Assembly: GCA_037043015.1 (NCBI GenBank)
Contig: CM073323.1
Coordinates: forward strand, 1,054,001 to 1,118,000
Source of the DNA: Bryum argenteum
Lineage: Eukaryota > Streptophyta > Bryopsida > Bryales > Bryaceae
Reading direction: 5' to 3'
DNA length: 64,000 nucleotides
Shown here: in pieces, positions 35,635-49,795 of the stretch
How the letters are laid out: every line of letters starts with the position of its first letter
Position numbering within the stretch: position 1 is the stretch's first letter
Notes under the pieces: model-generated
What the model saw: only the letters and a program-made list of their open reading frames with translations
Databases searched by the model: none
What the model was told of the DNA's origin: nothing
Program-made: the position numbers and the translations under genes

Positions 35635-38180
35635 ACAATTGCCACACATCATTCCTCCGACCTGCCTTTTCGTGCTCAGACATCTAGCACGTTTCGGAGC
35701 TCAGGCAGCCAAATAATGTATATAGTTTACTGAATCTCTGTACATGATGATCAATCAATTCCAAGATTTTGAGTGTACACATTAATGGTTTTGATTTGCT
35801 GTCAAGGTACGGCGGTTTGCATGATGCCCATATCTGTATGTGAAGATTGATCAGTTAATTATCAATCTTGGTGACCATTTCGCAGTCTGATCAATGCATG
35901 TCTCCTCTCAGTTCTGTATACAGCGCGTGCTCGTGCATCATTCGGCATTTTCTTGAGTCCACTGCAGCTGTTTGGGGATGTTTCGTAACTGTACGTTAGA
36001 TTGTAACGCTACTGAGATTGTAACGTATGAGCATTGTACAAAGTAACAGGGTCGCGGCTTTCTCAGCCCCTAATGTACTTTGCATATGAATCATCAATAT
36101 AAAATTTCTGCAAGCATGCGTTCATGTATGTTATTGATGTGTTTTGGTCGAAGCTCTGGAAGTCAGGTAGATGTTTGCAATTTCGTCATTTGAAAGAGTC
36201 TGACAAATCCTAGCGGAAATAGCCAGAGATGATATAGACATGCATACCTACTAGATGGTGAGAGTGCTTATGCATTGAAGAGCTTGTGCCGGCCTCCTAA
36301 GATCTAAGCATCACTGAGAAGGTAGCAATCTATCTTGATTTGTACATTTAGGGTGTTTCGTAGATTTCAGAATTTGGTTGGCATAATCAGATCTTATTCG
36401 TCAAGTACTTCTGTGACCGCTCTATATTGTGAAACTACCCTCATTCATGTGTCACAATTTCGGAGGTTCAGATTGTTGCAAATTTGAATCATTGTAGATT
36501 ATATACCTACCATTATTGATACTCCTTGAACCGTCGCATAATAAGTGTCCGGTTTAGAAGAATGTGGGATTACTGTGAATCCTAAAATTTGAGTGAAAGA
36601 ATTGGGTGATTTGAACGATCCTCGCTGAGCCAATTAGTGACCGTTATGACCACTGAATTGTGAATATTACTCATTTTTAATAAAGTTCAATATCTCAATC
36701 AACTCCTAAACATTATTGTGATTGATGTATAGACTGAAGGCATCTACTCATTAAGCGACGAATGATCAGTATTGTATTTGTGAAGTGATTCTATGACAAA
36801 GAAGAGCTTTCTTCACACCGACATGCTTAGAGAACTCCACAAGTTCCCATTCTCCAGAACTGATGGAGATTACATGAGACAAATGCTATCCTTTCAATGC
36901 TATTTGATCACGAGTAACAAGATCGAATGCAGCCACATAGAGCTAAATGTACAATACATGCTCTTCATCCATTTGATATTGCTATTTCGAATTTGGTTAC
37001 AACTGGTTAAGTAACCCCTAGAATCACGAGATCCGGCTTATCTCGACAGTCACAACTCATGCAGCCCGAACTATATCGATTTCTACGTTGATCTAGATTC
37101 CCGTATTAAATTGTAACAATTGGTTATCACTTAAAAATGATTGAGTTCCGACAAGATAGTACAGTACAGCCAATCAAAATTAACCACCCAGTAAATACAA
37201 GTAGGGGCTGGTGACATGATGATTAGGTTAACCCAAGCCATATTGTGGTCGTTTAGGGTAAATTTTTAGCTCGCACGAGCTGAAATTTTTTGTAGTGTTT
37301 TTCTATTCTTTTCTAAGAAGCCATTTTATGTTTCATAACTCCTCATACTTTAGGAGATAACCAGGGCCACAATTTGGAAACATTATTTGAACTCTGCCCG
37401 AATTGTGGTTTATGCTCGAATTGTGGTTTATGCTCATTTATTCTCAAGATCTGCCCAAAATCGAATAAATTGTAGAAACATAAAATATTTACAAAAAATT
37501 GAGATTTTTTTTTCAAGTTGTTTTTTTCTAGCATGTTTAAAAGGCATGATCTCACCGTTCAGATTTTCAATCCAATAATTTTTCACATGCCTTTTTTATT
37601 GTCAAAGATCGACCTTTGTAGTCGAGTTTCAGCACACCTCCATGTGAATGATCAAGCATTTCTCTAGGTTTTTTAGGTTGTATGAGGGTAAAAATTGCAT
37701 AGACATGTTCCTAACTAACCTAGGAACAGTAATGTGAAGAGCCCCATTTCAGATTTTTTACCAAAAGTGGTTATTTTGATCCTCAGCAAACTAGTTGCCC
37801 TTTCTACAACATGGAAAATATACTTTTTCTCCAACTTTAAACATCATAATCTCACAATTGATAATCTCACAATTGATAAGGAACTTGAATATGAAATTTG
37901 ATGTACATATACACATACAAGTCAAGTACTAAATCCCACAGTTAGGACATAAAAACTTGAAAACTTTATTCTTGCATCAAAAGGGGGTAGTATTTGCCAG
38001 TTTTGAGACTTTCTGGCATTAAAGTAAAATTAACTCCGACCCCAAGGCCGACGTGGACATGTTGGAAGAAGTGCTGGCACGTATGAATATCTGAAGGTAT
38101 AACTTTCACAATCTACAACAAGATCATCAGTTACAGGGCGAAAAAAGCCTTTCTGTATGTTGATACATCAAAATGAAGAC
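35635..38180. other. AT-rich intergenic region
   Basis: No gene was recognised. A 73-codon frame at 36793-37014 lacks any recognisable motif. Short tandem duplications occur, for example GAATTGTGGTTTATGCTC twice near 37398-37434 and a 16-base unit (ATAATCTCACAATTGA) twice near 37846-37880. The left part includes the 3' UTR of the small Cys-rich gene; the right part includes the 3' UTR of IBR3. Confidence 0.45.
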
Positions 38181-41100
38181 TCAGAGTCGGGATACACGCT
38201 GCAACTCCAGCTTTGCAATGGTGCCAAGATGAACCTCGTCAGGCCCATCTGCTAGTCGCAGGGTGCGCGCACTTGCCCACAAATGCGATAGTGGAAAGTC
38301 AGAGCTTACACCTCCACCCCCGTGAACTTGAATAGCATTGTCCAGTACTCGCAGTGCTGTATTTGGAGCAGCCACCTGTATTGTAAAAGAGACCGTTGCG
38401 TCAGTACAAGCTTGCACCATTCGAAGCTTGAGGAGCAACTGAAAATGGGGTGAGAAAACTTGCTATAGTAAATCAAGCAACTAGAGAGGTCGACTTCTCT
38501 TGTTTGCACTGAAGCAAACAGAACAAGAAGGCAGTGCTTTACCTTAGCCATAGCAATTGCTCCCTTGGCGACTTTATTGCCGTGTAAATCCAACTGGTGC
38601 GCAGCATTCAGGACGAGCAATCGAGTTTGCTCAATATCCAGTCGAGACTGCAGCACATGCCTCTGAATATCAGCAGAAAAGCACAGCTAACAAGTATCTA
38701 GACCAAGACAGCACCATGATCACAGTCATACCGTCTCCAAATCCAAATGCACACCTCAACAGATCTTTACACTCGAAGCTGGAAGAGATCTCTACGTAAG
38801 TGAAAGCTAAGAGGCACAACTGAATGAATATAGGCAAACCTTGGCAAGCGTATGAGCGAACGACCCTTGCTGAGCAAGAGTCTTGCCAAATGCTTTTCGT
38901 TGGGTTGCCCTCTTCACCATCAAATCCATGCCACGCTCTGCGGCACCCAGTAACCTCATACAGTGATGAAGACGTCCTGGGCCTAATCTACCCTGCGAGC
39001 CAACCCATCGCCGAGTATACAAGCATTACTTCAGAAGTTGAATTAGGGACCTCACAAGGCCAGCATTGGCGACGATATCAGGAACTGGACATGATAATGG
39101 GCTAAGGGGAGTGCTCACCTGCGCAATCTCAAATCCTCGGCCTTCACCCAGCAACAAATTGGAGACAGGAACTCTAACGTTCTCAAACTTGACTTCAGCA
39201 TGACCATGAGGAGCATCATCAAAGCCGAAGACTAACAAAGGCCGAACAATCTTCACGCCTGGTGTATTGATATCTACAAGAACCATAGATTGCTGCTTGT
39301 GCATAGCAGCACTTGGGTTCGTCTTACCCTGCACACGCAAAGGATAAACTTAGCAGAAGCACATATCTACACCGAATCAGGAATATCTAATCTTAAAATA
39401 TCCGACTCGACCAAGAAACATCGCAAACAGCACTCGCTGTACATATCCAACTCGATTGCTGCCTTCCCTGTGCTTCGAATCACCTGTAGTCAGAGGTGAA
39501 ATTTCCAGTACCACAGAAAATGCACCACTATTTCTACATGCAGATTCTTCCACTCCTAACTGAAAACCCGAAAGTTCCCTTGACCAATCTAAAATCCGAC
39601 TGTTTGAGAAAGCCCACCATGACTATGAGCAGCTTGCATCGCGGATCCATTGCACCACTAGTCCACCATTTGTGACCATTGATGACATACTCATCCCCCT
39701 CTCTGCATCAACCCAAAAACCATAGGTGAAGCAAAATCAACTAACTGAGCGCTCGAGTTGTGCAATACAAGATACTAATCGACGCTATAGCTAGGAATGG
39801 GTTTCAAGCTAATCACTGCTTGCTTGTTGTCATACCACCTCAATCAGAAAAGACTGCAGAATGCGAAGAAAACATGTTCAAGATAAGATTAAGAAAGAAT
39901 AGCATGAACCCTGAGAACGCTAGAAGAGCACTTACTGCTACTTAAAGAAAAACTGACCTAACAATCGAGCACTCGATGTTGGTCGCATCCGAAGATGCCA
40001 CGTTGGGTTCGGTCATGGCAAACCCAGAGCGAATATCTCCTTCTAACAAAGGTTTCAACCACTGCCTCTGCTGCTGTGGATTTCCATATCTTAACAACAC
40101 CTGCATCCCATCACCACCATCAGAATCAGGATGCGGCGAAGAACTGCTCAAATTATCCAATGGAGCTTTACTACTTCACTAACTCAAAACCGCAGTTCTT
40201 ACAACTTCTCTATAATACCACCTGCATGCTTCAAGATATTCATGTCATGACTCCCCGCCGTCTAAAGTGTTACATACTGGATGATTAATTTGTTCATACC
40301 TCCATGTTCCCTGTGTCGGGGGCATTACAGTTGAACATTTGAGGAGCCCACATGGACCGCCCCAGAACTTCACATAAGTGAGCGTACTCCAGATTGCTCA
40401 GTCCAGCTCCTACTAACCGATCAGCTGCATCCCTAGAGCGTGAAGCTCTCTCATCGTCAAACAAGAGATTCGACGCCAGAGCTGCACTATCTGCCTGTTT
40501 TGAGCAAAACTTCGCAACTGAGTCGCCTGATTTCAAATTTTTCTGGGCACTTATTCACACATGTTTTGAGAATGTCACATCAAAAGCAAGGAATAAACGA
40601 TGAAACATAGTCTTTGCAGTACCGGTATCCAAAGATTCCAAAGCCCCTCGGCTTTGGCCATCTTCTTCAGCCTCTCCTCGGTTGGATGGATGGTCCACCT
40701 ATCTGTGGAGGAGTACATCAACTCATTGAGCTCCTTCTCACTTGGGTAGATATGTTGCTCCATGAACGAGAGCAACCTCTTTCTTATCTCCTGCACCCTT
40801 GCTGAAGGGGCGAATCCGATAGGTTTTTGACTGCTACTTTCAGCACCAGCACTCCTTACATGCGGCTCCAGTGCTGGTTCAACGACAAAAAGAACATATT
40901 AATAATTAATGCCAACGCTGAATCTTACTGCTATGTGCTAAGGTACACCAGATCTTGTTCAAGCTGAAAAAATACATACGACATGTGCTTAAATACATGC
41001 TATCTAGAAAGTAAGATGGCGTGCACTAGTGCTGATATACTTTATACGTAACTGCAACCTCAAAGAAAGAGTACTTCCAAGGTAGAAACGCCACGTTTGT

Positions 41101-44100
41101 AAGTAAACATTACAGCAATGCCACCGGATCCAAAACATAAACCGGATCAAGAGATCACTCTTTGTGAAAGATATCAACCACCAATAAAATGCCCAGGTAG
41201 GTGAACCTTCGCCAAGTACCTGAAACAGCCGGAGGAGGCCGGGGTGGTAAGAGTGGCCCTTGCTTCACAATTTTAAGTGCAGTAGCAGCGAAGTATAGCG
41301 CCATAGGTCCTGCTTCCTCTGCTCGCTTACCCCCTGAAGCATTACCCTGTCCAACCAGAAATGAACGACTCCTTTAGCCAAGGTAAAAGTCAAACAGCAG
41401 TATAAAGCTCCAACATATATTCATATGAACAGAGACATGGAGAAGGTGCAAACCCTGGGCTATGGCTACAATCCAAAGTACAGAATACACTAGATTGTGA
41501 GATTGTATCCTATGTTTGGTGCTATATAAAAAGATAAGTTGCAAGTCACGTCCAGCAGTTCAAAGAGTCTGTAGATTAGAAAATTGAAATTATATGAGCC
41601 GAATTAACGCACTTGAAAAATCCAATCGTAAAAAGTTTCAAAATAACAAAATTGAAAATAACTACATTCAAAGGCAGCAATTAAGCTCGACAAACCTGAA
41701 GCATCCGCAAGTAAACTCCAGCACATATAGCACCATATCGAAATAGTGAAAGTGCGGTGTAAAAATTCCATGTGTTGGCTGGCCATGGAACACCCTGCAT
41801 TCATGCTCTGGTAAATATAGGCCATGATTTACATGTTACAAGCGCAAATATAGGCCATGATTTACATGTTACAAGCGCCTGTCCTAGTCAGTGTATTTGT
41901 GATTCGATTGTTTGATATACCAAATAAAACCTGTGCTGTAATTAAGGATTGGTTCCACATATCTGGCCATGGTATAACTTCCCTACAGCCTACGTCTGTT
42001 CTGGTGTATCCATCTATCACTTGAAAAAAATTAAAAATACTGGATGATAAACATAAACAGAAATAGCAAAAAGCAGGATGCACTTACTGCTGCACCACAG
42101 TACTCAGCAACGTATTCTGCTAGCGATGGTATGCCGTCTGCAAGCTTATCATCAAAACCGTAATTCTTGCCTGGACTCTCGTTGCTTTTTACAACATAAG
42201 GCTGCATCCAAAGATACGAACTCGTTAAAGACGAAACCAAGAAAACACTCCATAAATGATTGAGATCTGGCTACTACAAGCCCACGATTTGATACTAAAG
42301 ATGATCCAACTATGTTGATATGCTTCCAGCCAGGTTTATATGGTGTACCAGGCAGTTGTAGGCAGCATCTGACATCTGGTTACCAAGCGTTGACAGCTCC
42401 CAATCCAGTACACCAATAACACGAGCCTGCAATGTTATTGATGAGACAAGCAGACGTCACTCGCACCCGTAGATGAACAATGACTTTCTTTAGCACAACC
42501 GGACATCCTAACTAAAAGCGGCTTCTCAATTTCCTGCCTTGAAATGCTCCGAGATACAAAGTGAAGAATTGGGCATTCGAAGTCTTACCTCAGTAGGATG
42601 AAAAACGAGATTATCTAGCCGAAAATCTCCATGGACAATTCCGGTTCTTGAGTTAGCAGACCCATCCTCTTCAGGAATATTTGCTCGTAACCATTGTATG
42701 AGTTCCAACATATTAGGATCTGGATCAGGCTTCCCTTTCCCTGTCGAAAGATGATATTGCGCAGCCCATCTTTCAACCTGCTCTCACAACTACAGCTATC
42801 CAAATGAACTGCTGTATATGGAAATTCGCGAGAAACACGAGTGACTACACCAAGGGGCATAAGCGCAACTGAAGCAGAAATCCAGGTCATATTTGGAAGA
42901 CACGAACCTGTCTCTTGCAATAGTTTTCCAATCGACCATACTTGCTAAGCCCGATTGCACCAACATCAGCTGAATGAATAGCAGCCAAAACCCTGGCCAT
43001 TGCAGCATATATAGCCTTCCGCTCTTTAGGATCCATTCCCTGAGCATAAGGGTCACGAGCATGTAAATTAGTCGTGTCCCGCAATCACAGCAGAGGATAG
43101 ATGCTGACCAGAAAACGAGGCATTTACATCATGATCGCCCTCGTCTACTTCGCAAGCTCTCAAGGATCCGGAGAACTTAAATTTTGCGAATAGCTGAGTA
43201 CCACCAGGCTCTAAATGAACAAAGAATCACGTGCGAGGTTCGATAGCATTCATAACAGGCCGCAGACAAAGAAATAAACATCTATCTTGAATCCTTCTGT
43301 TTGGCTGCAAATGAGCTCTCTTGTAGCAATGTCAAGCCCTATTCAATAAAAACTACTTTTCTGGTCGGGAACCTCTCAATCTTCATGCTGGAGCTTGGTA
43401 TTAGTACTTCAGTTTTCTTACTAAAGAGAATCTAGATCCACAAAGAAAACCAGAAATAGAACTGAAGGAACATGAATCTTACTGGTAGGTTCGGGTTCAC
43501 AAATAGGCGCCCGTCCAAATGCTCCATGACATAGAATGGAGTGCCGATTACCGAAGGATCTGTACATAGGCAATATACGCGAGGTACAGGCACCTTAGAT
43601 TTGCCTTCGCCTAAGGCAGATAAGACCTGCATAAATCACACGACAAGTTCATCACCACAGTTCTGAGCGACGAGTGCAGGTTAGATACCTCACTTCAGCT
43701 GAAAGTAAACCTAACCACCAAAGCACTGGCAAACCCTCAAAATAACAGTTTGACACCTCGATCATAAATGTATGTACCTGATACTCACGCTCAACAGCAT
43801 GGGCCGACTGAAGAATATGCCCGGGTGGTTTCTTCCGCAGCACATACCGTTGGACAGTACCTTGCAGCTCCACTTGCACTAGATACGTCGGATTCGATTG
43901 TCCATGCCCGAACTGCAAAACCCCGTGTAAGAAAACATACAGCAAAAGATCAGCGGCACGAACCATGCTTCTATTTGATTCTCACTCCAAACAAGCAGAT
44001 GTTCACTTTGATATAGACGTAAAAAAGCCTAACTTCAAATCAAGTAAGAAATGCATCACCAAGCTTCCAACTCTACTCAAATACTTTCTGTTAATACCTG

Positions 44101-44278
44101 ATGACCTAGCAATAATGGTATCGATGTAAAGGGAGGCTGTTACCTGAGATAACTGTAAAGACGCCGGAGGAGGCAGACAGCCCTTCACATGTCTTTGCAA
44201 GTACCTTAGCAAAGCCCCTTCGTCAAGCTGATGGGCAGAATCCACAGGCACTACCATGCTCGTCGTTGTGTTCGCCAT
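38181..44278 (-). CDS. IBR3: IBR3-type peroxisomal acyl-CoA dehydrogenase (APH-ACAD fusion, ACAD10/11 relative)
   Basis: Seventeen exons, all GT-AG and in phase, give 834 residues: 44144-44278, 43778-43912, 43483-43626, 42908-43039, 42589-42777, 42349-42426, 42088-42201, 41696-41794, 41220-41346, 40623-40873, 40300-40494, 39958-40100, 39618-39702, 39119-39328, 38840-38992, 38543-38662, 38181-38375. The N-terminal half is an aminoglycoside-phosphotransferase-like domain ([59 protein letters not shown]). The C-terminal half is an acyl-CoA dehydrogenase ([88 protein letters not shown]). It ends in SRL, a PTS1 peroxisomal signal. Arabidopsis IBR3 acts in conversion of indole-3-butyric acid to auxin by peroxisomal beta-oxidation. 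Confidence 0.97.
41813..41878. repeat. 33-base perfect tandem duplication in an IBR3 intron
   Basis: The unit AAATATAGGCCATGATTTAC plus ATGTTACAAGCGC repeats without change at 41813-41845 and 41846-41878, inside the intron between exons 7 and 8. It looks like a recent slippage or fill-in duplication. Confidence 0.95.
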
Positions 44279-46605
44279 CCTGCTCCTTGACGCACTGTCC
44301 TTGACGCACTGTCCGAATTCTACAAACTCACGTAACTGCAGCACAGATGTCTACAAGAGTCGTCACGAGCCATATGATAGCGACCAATGGCTTGATCGGA
44401 GGCCAACTTAAAACCACAAGATACAAGAAGTGCATAAAATTGAACCGTATCGTTTCTGATCAATTCTACATCCTCTACCCGCACGACTTTGATGAATTAC
44501 TTCTTCAGGTGATCTCGTAAAATCAATTACCCAGAAAAATCGAATAACGAGCTAGTAATAAAATGTACAACAATAAGGCTATCAGCAACAACGATGTCTC
44601 TTAAACGAATCGCTCAACTCCAAACAAGAATTTCCTAAGTAGATTTCTCAACGGTGCATCAGCTTAGAAAGTACAATAGGAGGCGATTCCACATAAATGA
44701 AGCTCAATAAATTGATGAATTGACCGATCGCCAAAAGACTAACAGACTTACAAAAGGTAAGTATCCGCCAAGGCTTGTCGAACTTCAAGCACTGTAAAAA
44801 TTCGATTCCAATTTCGTCAGCAGTCCCGTGATCGGCGAGAGAGGAATTGTGGAGAGGCCAGCGCCAAGTGCACAGATGCTGAGTTGCAGGGAGCGGTGGT
44901 GTGATAGAAAAAGGCCTTGCTTTTTCGCCCTATAACTTAGACCGCCATAGCCATGGTAGCTGGACCGCAGGCAGATGAAATTCAATGACGAGAAGAGGCT
45001 GAGCAGACGGTGTCGGATGAAATCCCTGCATTTGAGGTGATGAAGTACCGAGCGTCATCCAGTTTCATCCTTCGGTGGTCCAGTGCACCCAGGAAGTCAG
45101 AGATCGACCAGTCCATTTCGCTATGCCCATTTCGATGGCATGTTCACAAGTACACGTTTGCCTCAATAGGATATAGTCCACCATTCTAATCTAACTTCTA
45201 GAGCTCTTGATTGTATATTTTGATTTAAAAGTTTCATTACATGCTTCCTCTTATTTAATAGTTGAAAAAGTTAAAAAATCGGGTTTGGAATGTATATATT
45301 TTAGTATTGATGTTTAACGTTCATTCTCTTAAAAATCAAAGATTTGACTATAAGCTGGGAACTCTGCAAAGACGATCAGCAGGGAACGAACCATGACAGA
45401 TATCATGTGCGCATGAAAAGATGCAAGAACACCGTGATACTATAACAAAAGAAATTGTACAAATTACAATTTCCAATACCATTAGAATCGTTGAAAAATT
45501 GAGCTTTTTGTGATTATCATTCTCTCATGACATAGGTTTCGATTCTCGATTCTTGACAACAAGATACTAAAGCAAGTATTTATGATGGTTTCCTCTTTTT
45601 TGTAGTTTTCCTTTGAAGAAACTCACTCCATGTAATTGTAGTCTTGCTGAAAATAGGCATGACTGCAAGCATTAATGGGAGAGGGGGAGGTGGGGCACAA
45701 GATGGATTGGTGAGTCCGTGAAATCGTCCCATATCCGCGAACGGCGGATCGCAGGGCCTCATCTTCATCCGACGATCGGGGCTTGTTCCTCAACACTCTG
45801 TAGTGGCTCCGGTTCAAGCCGAAGCCAGACAGACAGGAGAGCGATTTTTCACATTTGTCACAGGAACTGCATGCTCTTCGCGAGCGTGATTGTTTTCTAG
45901 GTTTTTGATAGGGTTTTGTGTCATGGCCGTGTCTATGTTGCGGATGAGCCACCGCAGCTCCAATGACGATGCCAATGGCTCCACTTTGTCGTCTCGCCCT
46001 GCCCCTGCCTTCTATCACATGAACTCGGTACTCATGATTTACTCTTTCCAGTAGCATTGCAAGTTCTTGGAAATTTCGCTTTTAGTTATTCGACCATCAT
46101 TTGGAGAATCACTGGATAAGCTCAATTTAACTCAATATCGTTCGATTTGACCGACAATTGGAGCTGTAGAGGTTTTGTCGTCTGAAACAGCACTAGGTTT
46201 TGCACTGTGCTGAAGCAATTGCAATGCAAGCAATTTGACTGGCATTGTGTGTGTGTGTGTGTGTGTGTGCGTGCGTGCGTGGTGTTTCGTTACTCCGCAG
46301 GTCAATTCCATCGATCGAGCTGACTATTTTACCGGTATTATTCTCGTCAATTATATCTTTGGTCGATAGTCTCGCTTTAAACTCAACATCGGTGCTTCTC
46401 CTTGGGCTTTGAATATGAAAGCAAGTGGTTGAGCGTTTCTGTGCCTTCTTCTTGAGCAAGTTTCACTCTTACCTTGAGAACTGAGCTGGTATTATTCGCA
46501 GCGGCAATACTGTGTACGAGTATCTTGAATTTGGAGTTCGCGCGTCATTCATTTTGTGGCATGCCACACAGCCACTTAAACAATCTGTAAATTGCAGATA
46601 ATAGC
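44279..46605. promoter_or_regulatory. Divergent region between IBR3 and the SAM carrier
   Basis: This holds the 5' flank of IBR3 (minus) and of the carrier gene (plus). An acceptor-like sequence (CTGTAAATTGCAG) ends just before the carrier start at 46606, so a 5' UTR intron is possible. No protein-coding gene was recognised. A (TG)n run at 46246-46281 lies on the carrier side. Confidence 0.4.
46246..46281. repeat. (TG)n / (GTGC)n microsatellite
   Basis: About eleven TG units (46246-46268) grade into three GCGT-type units. It lies about 330 bases upstream of the carrier start codon. Confidence 0.97.
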
Positions 46606-49600
46606 ATGAAGAGAGGGAGAAGAAGAAAGTCTCTTGGTAATGGTGCCGTGCAAAGACCGTCTTTGCTATTTGTGGCAAATTCCGTCATCGAGACTCAGAA
46701 ACCACTCAATTTCTTCCGCATTCTAGTCGGTGAGTATCACATAAGTCGTGCTTCTTGAAGAGGAAATGTTGTCTTTTAAGGCTGGTCTGTGTGACATCTG
46801 CTTCGTGTCTCACTTTCTTGTTGTTACGTTCTTATTTCTGGTAACAGAAGGAGCAATAGCTGGAGCTACGGCAGGAGTCGTTGTTGAGACGGCTCTTTAT
46901 CCTATCGACACCATTAAAACTCGTCTACAGGTTGACTATGATACGCCTTGCAGCTGGAATCTGGATTGCCGTATAGTCAAGGATGAGTCGGTGGGAAGTC
47001 CGTGAAGTCTGTTCTTAGCATCAAGATGCCCTTTCTTGATAGGCCTTCAACTCTGTTGCATTTCATGGGTTCGTAAACTTTATCATCTAAGGATTATAAG
47101 TGTTGTGAAGCGTCAATGTAGGATTTTACTTCGACAATATGTTGAGACAAGGCAGCTTTTGCAGGTTGCCTGCAGGGCGTTCTTATGGAAGGTGTGATTT
47201 GAATGGGTGTCAGGCTGCGAGGTCCGGCGGGAAGATTATGTTCAAAGGATTGTACTCAGGTCTTGCAGGCAACCTTGCTGGTGTCTTACCGTCCGTAACT
47301 TTCCGTACTCTCTCTCCCTCTGTCTCATTTTGGCTCTATCGCCTTAAGATATTTCTTTTGTATTTTAAGGAGCATCAAAATAACAAGGCAGTTTAATGCA
47401 TTCTTTAGTTGATGATGGCAAGTATTTCTTAACCGGAAGCAGAAAGTGTCCATGCATGTTATTTTCGCAGAATACACTGATCACGGCGCTAATTTATGGC
47501 AGAATATACTGATCACGGCGCTAATTGAGTAACTTGTAATTTCTTTTCGCTACAGGGCGTCAGCAATCTTTGTGGGTGTCTATGAGCCATTGAAAAGGAA
47601 GCTACTGGATGTTTTTCCAGACCACCTGAGCTCTGTTGCGCACCTGGTAAGACTGGGTACGATTGCTGATGATAGTTTCGGTTCCACAGGAAGTTGTTTT
47701 GTAGACACTAATACTGGTTCTTCGATAGTCATATATCACCCTTCTTGCTGATAGAATGAGGCTAAAAAGCATGGTACACTTACTCAGTTACGAATGCACT
47801 ATTTTTACGCTATAATCAGAACTGATATATTGGAGCTATCACAATTCTCGAGCGCCGTCCTAGTCTGTTGGTCCTCTTGGCAACGACATTCATATCATCA
47901 CACATTGTTAGGGTTCTTGATGTCTTGAGTCGATTGATGGGACGTTGGTTTGTTGCAGACTGCTGGGGCTGCTGGAGGTGCTACTGCGTCACTGATACGT
48001 GTGCCGACAGAGGTTAGTGTTGATCACGTTCGTGTCCATTTATTTTAAAATTCCCGGTCAGGTCTTAGATCGTTATGTTTGTGGCAGAAATATTCCTTGG
48101 CGCCACGGTTTCTCTTTATGACACTTCATGTTAATGGCATATGAGGTTATATGATCGTCACATAAGAGAGCACTTGTCTGTTTCTATCGTTTCGCACATG
48201 TCTGCAACACTAGCCGTTTAAGTACCTCCAGATGGCGCTGAATAAAAGTTCGACTTGAAGTTCTACATGGATCATTATTGTTGAGAATATTTGCGTGTGA
48301 ATACTTGTAGGTTGTGAAGCAGAGAATGCAAACTGGTCAGTTTCCATCTGCACACTCAGCAGTCAGGCAAATCTTGGCGAAAGAGGGTGTTCGTGGTCTT
48401 TATGCGGTATATTACCTTCCGTCAGACTTTCGTCTTTTGAGGGATCAGACTTCTTGATTTACTTGTGTACCGAGCTTCGTCCATTTCATTTGGTAAGTTA
48501 GGAGCTTTGGGCGTTGTTTACTGAATAATTGACATTTTCTTTTGCAGGGCTTTGGATCTTTTTTGTTACGTGATTTACCATTTGACGCAATCCAATTTTG
48601 CATATACGAACAGCTTAGGATAGGCGTGAAGAAGGTGGTAAGTATGCGGCAGAGAGCTTCCAAAACTGAAGCACGTTTGTGCAGTTTGACGCGTATTCAG
48701 ATAGAACGAAAGCTTGCATATTCTACTCTGTTTTTAACAGTTTGAGTTTACCGCGTATGAAGATGAAATTTGGAATCAGGTCGCGTAGCAATTTGGTGGT
48801 CTATAATAACCACTTGCACCTCAATCCTTGTTTCAGGTAAAGAGAGATCTTGTGGATGTGGAGACCGCGCTTGTAGGGGCGACCTCTGGTACAGACTTGT
48901 GATCAACCCATCTTTCTTGCCTTAAAAGTTGCTGCGGGCCCGGCACCTCTGGGCTCAAGGTTGTACTGGAGGCCAGTGATGCTGAGGCTTTCTCTTTCAT
49001 CACTGATTAACTTCTCAAATAAGGATGCTCAAAATATACTGACAGATATTACCGGAAGTAAAGGGCTAGTATGTATCTTGAGAGTGTGAGGAAGGTTGTT
49101 CTTTAGTGTGGGTTCTTTTGATATAATGCTGATGACTCGAACTTTATGTAGGCGCCATAACTGGTGCAGTGACGACACCGCTTGATGTTATTAAGACTCG
49201 ACTCATGACCCAGGCAAGCTTCCATAATTCTCACATGTATACATAGCATGAATGGAGTCTTCTGCTTAATCGTCTTGGATGGTCCGTGGATTATGGATTC
49301 TGACTGCAGAAGTTTGTGATGCGCGTTTCTGAATGTGCAGGGCGCGAAGGGACACTATAAGGGTATAGGCGACTGTGTGTCGAAGATTATCAAGGAAGAG
49401 GGTGCGGGTGCTCTACTCAAGGTACGGATGCCATTTATGCTCGTTAACGAGTAGGACAAACCTTGTACTCCTGAAGGATTCACATCTCGGCCCTACTTTT
49501 TTACTGAAATTTTACAAGCACTTTACTTCTTTTGAAGTTACGGATGCTATCACTTCACGAGTCCGTGTGTTAGACGAAGCAGTGGTCTCCCCTACCCAGC

Positions 49601-49795
49601 CGTTCTTTAGTTCTTTAGAGTCTACTTGCGGTTAAGTACTTGCTAATGTTTCATAAATTTCCGCAGGGCATTGGACCAAGAGTGATGTGGATTGGGATTG
49701 GAGGATCTATATTTTTTGCCGTTCTAGAGAGAACCAAGCAGCTGCTTGCCGCTCGCACACTCCCAGAAGATTTCAAAGATGCAAGGCTCGCTTAA
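46606..49795 (+). CDS. SAMC: Mitochondrial-carrier-family S-adenosylmethionine transporter (SAMC/SAMT type)
   Basis: Eleven exons give 312 residues: 46606-46729, 46848-46930, 47214-47290, 47556-47646, 47959-48012, 48311-48406, 48548-48637, 48837-48888, 49152-49213, 49341-49421, 49667-49795. Three carrier repeats carry the PX[DE]XX[KR] signatures LYPIDTIKTRL, RVPTEVVKQRM and TPLDVIKTRLM. Other family-typical segments are GLYSGLAGNLAGVLP, RDLPFDAIQFCIYEQLR and GIGPRVMWIGIGGSIFF. The order matches plant SAMC1, which exchanges S-adenosylmethionine for S-adenosylhomocysteine across plastid and mitochondrial membranes. The N-terminus MKRGRRRKS is basic, consistent with organelle targeting. The start is the first ATG after an in-frame stop. 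Intron 9 (49214-49340) has a GC donor. Confidence 0.95.
47468..47531. repeat. 32-base tandem duplication in a carrier intron
   Basis: CAGAATACACTGATCACGGC plus GCTAATTTATGG is repeated from 47500 with few changes. It lies in the intron between exons 3 and 4, just upstream of the acceptor. Confidence 0.85.
49214..49340 (+). other. GC-AG intron in the SAM carrier gene
   Basis: Exon 9 ends ACCCAG and the intron begins GCAAGC; it ends GTGCAG before GGCGCG. The protein reads on as TRLMTQ|GAKGHY, in register with family members, and no GT donor nearby keeps the frame. GC donors with strong flanking consensus are the usual minority class of U2 introns. Confidence 0.85.
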
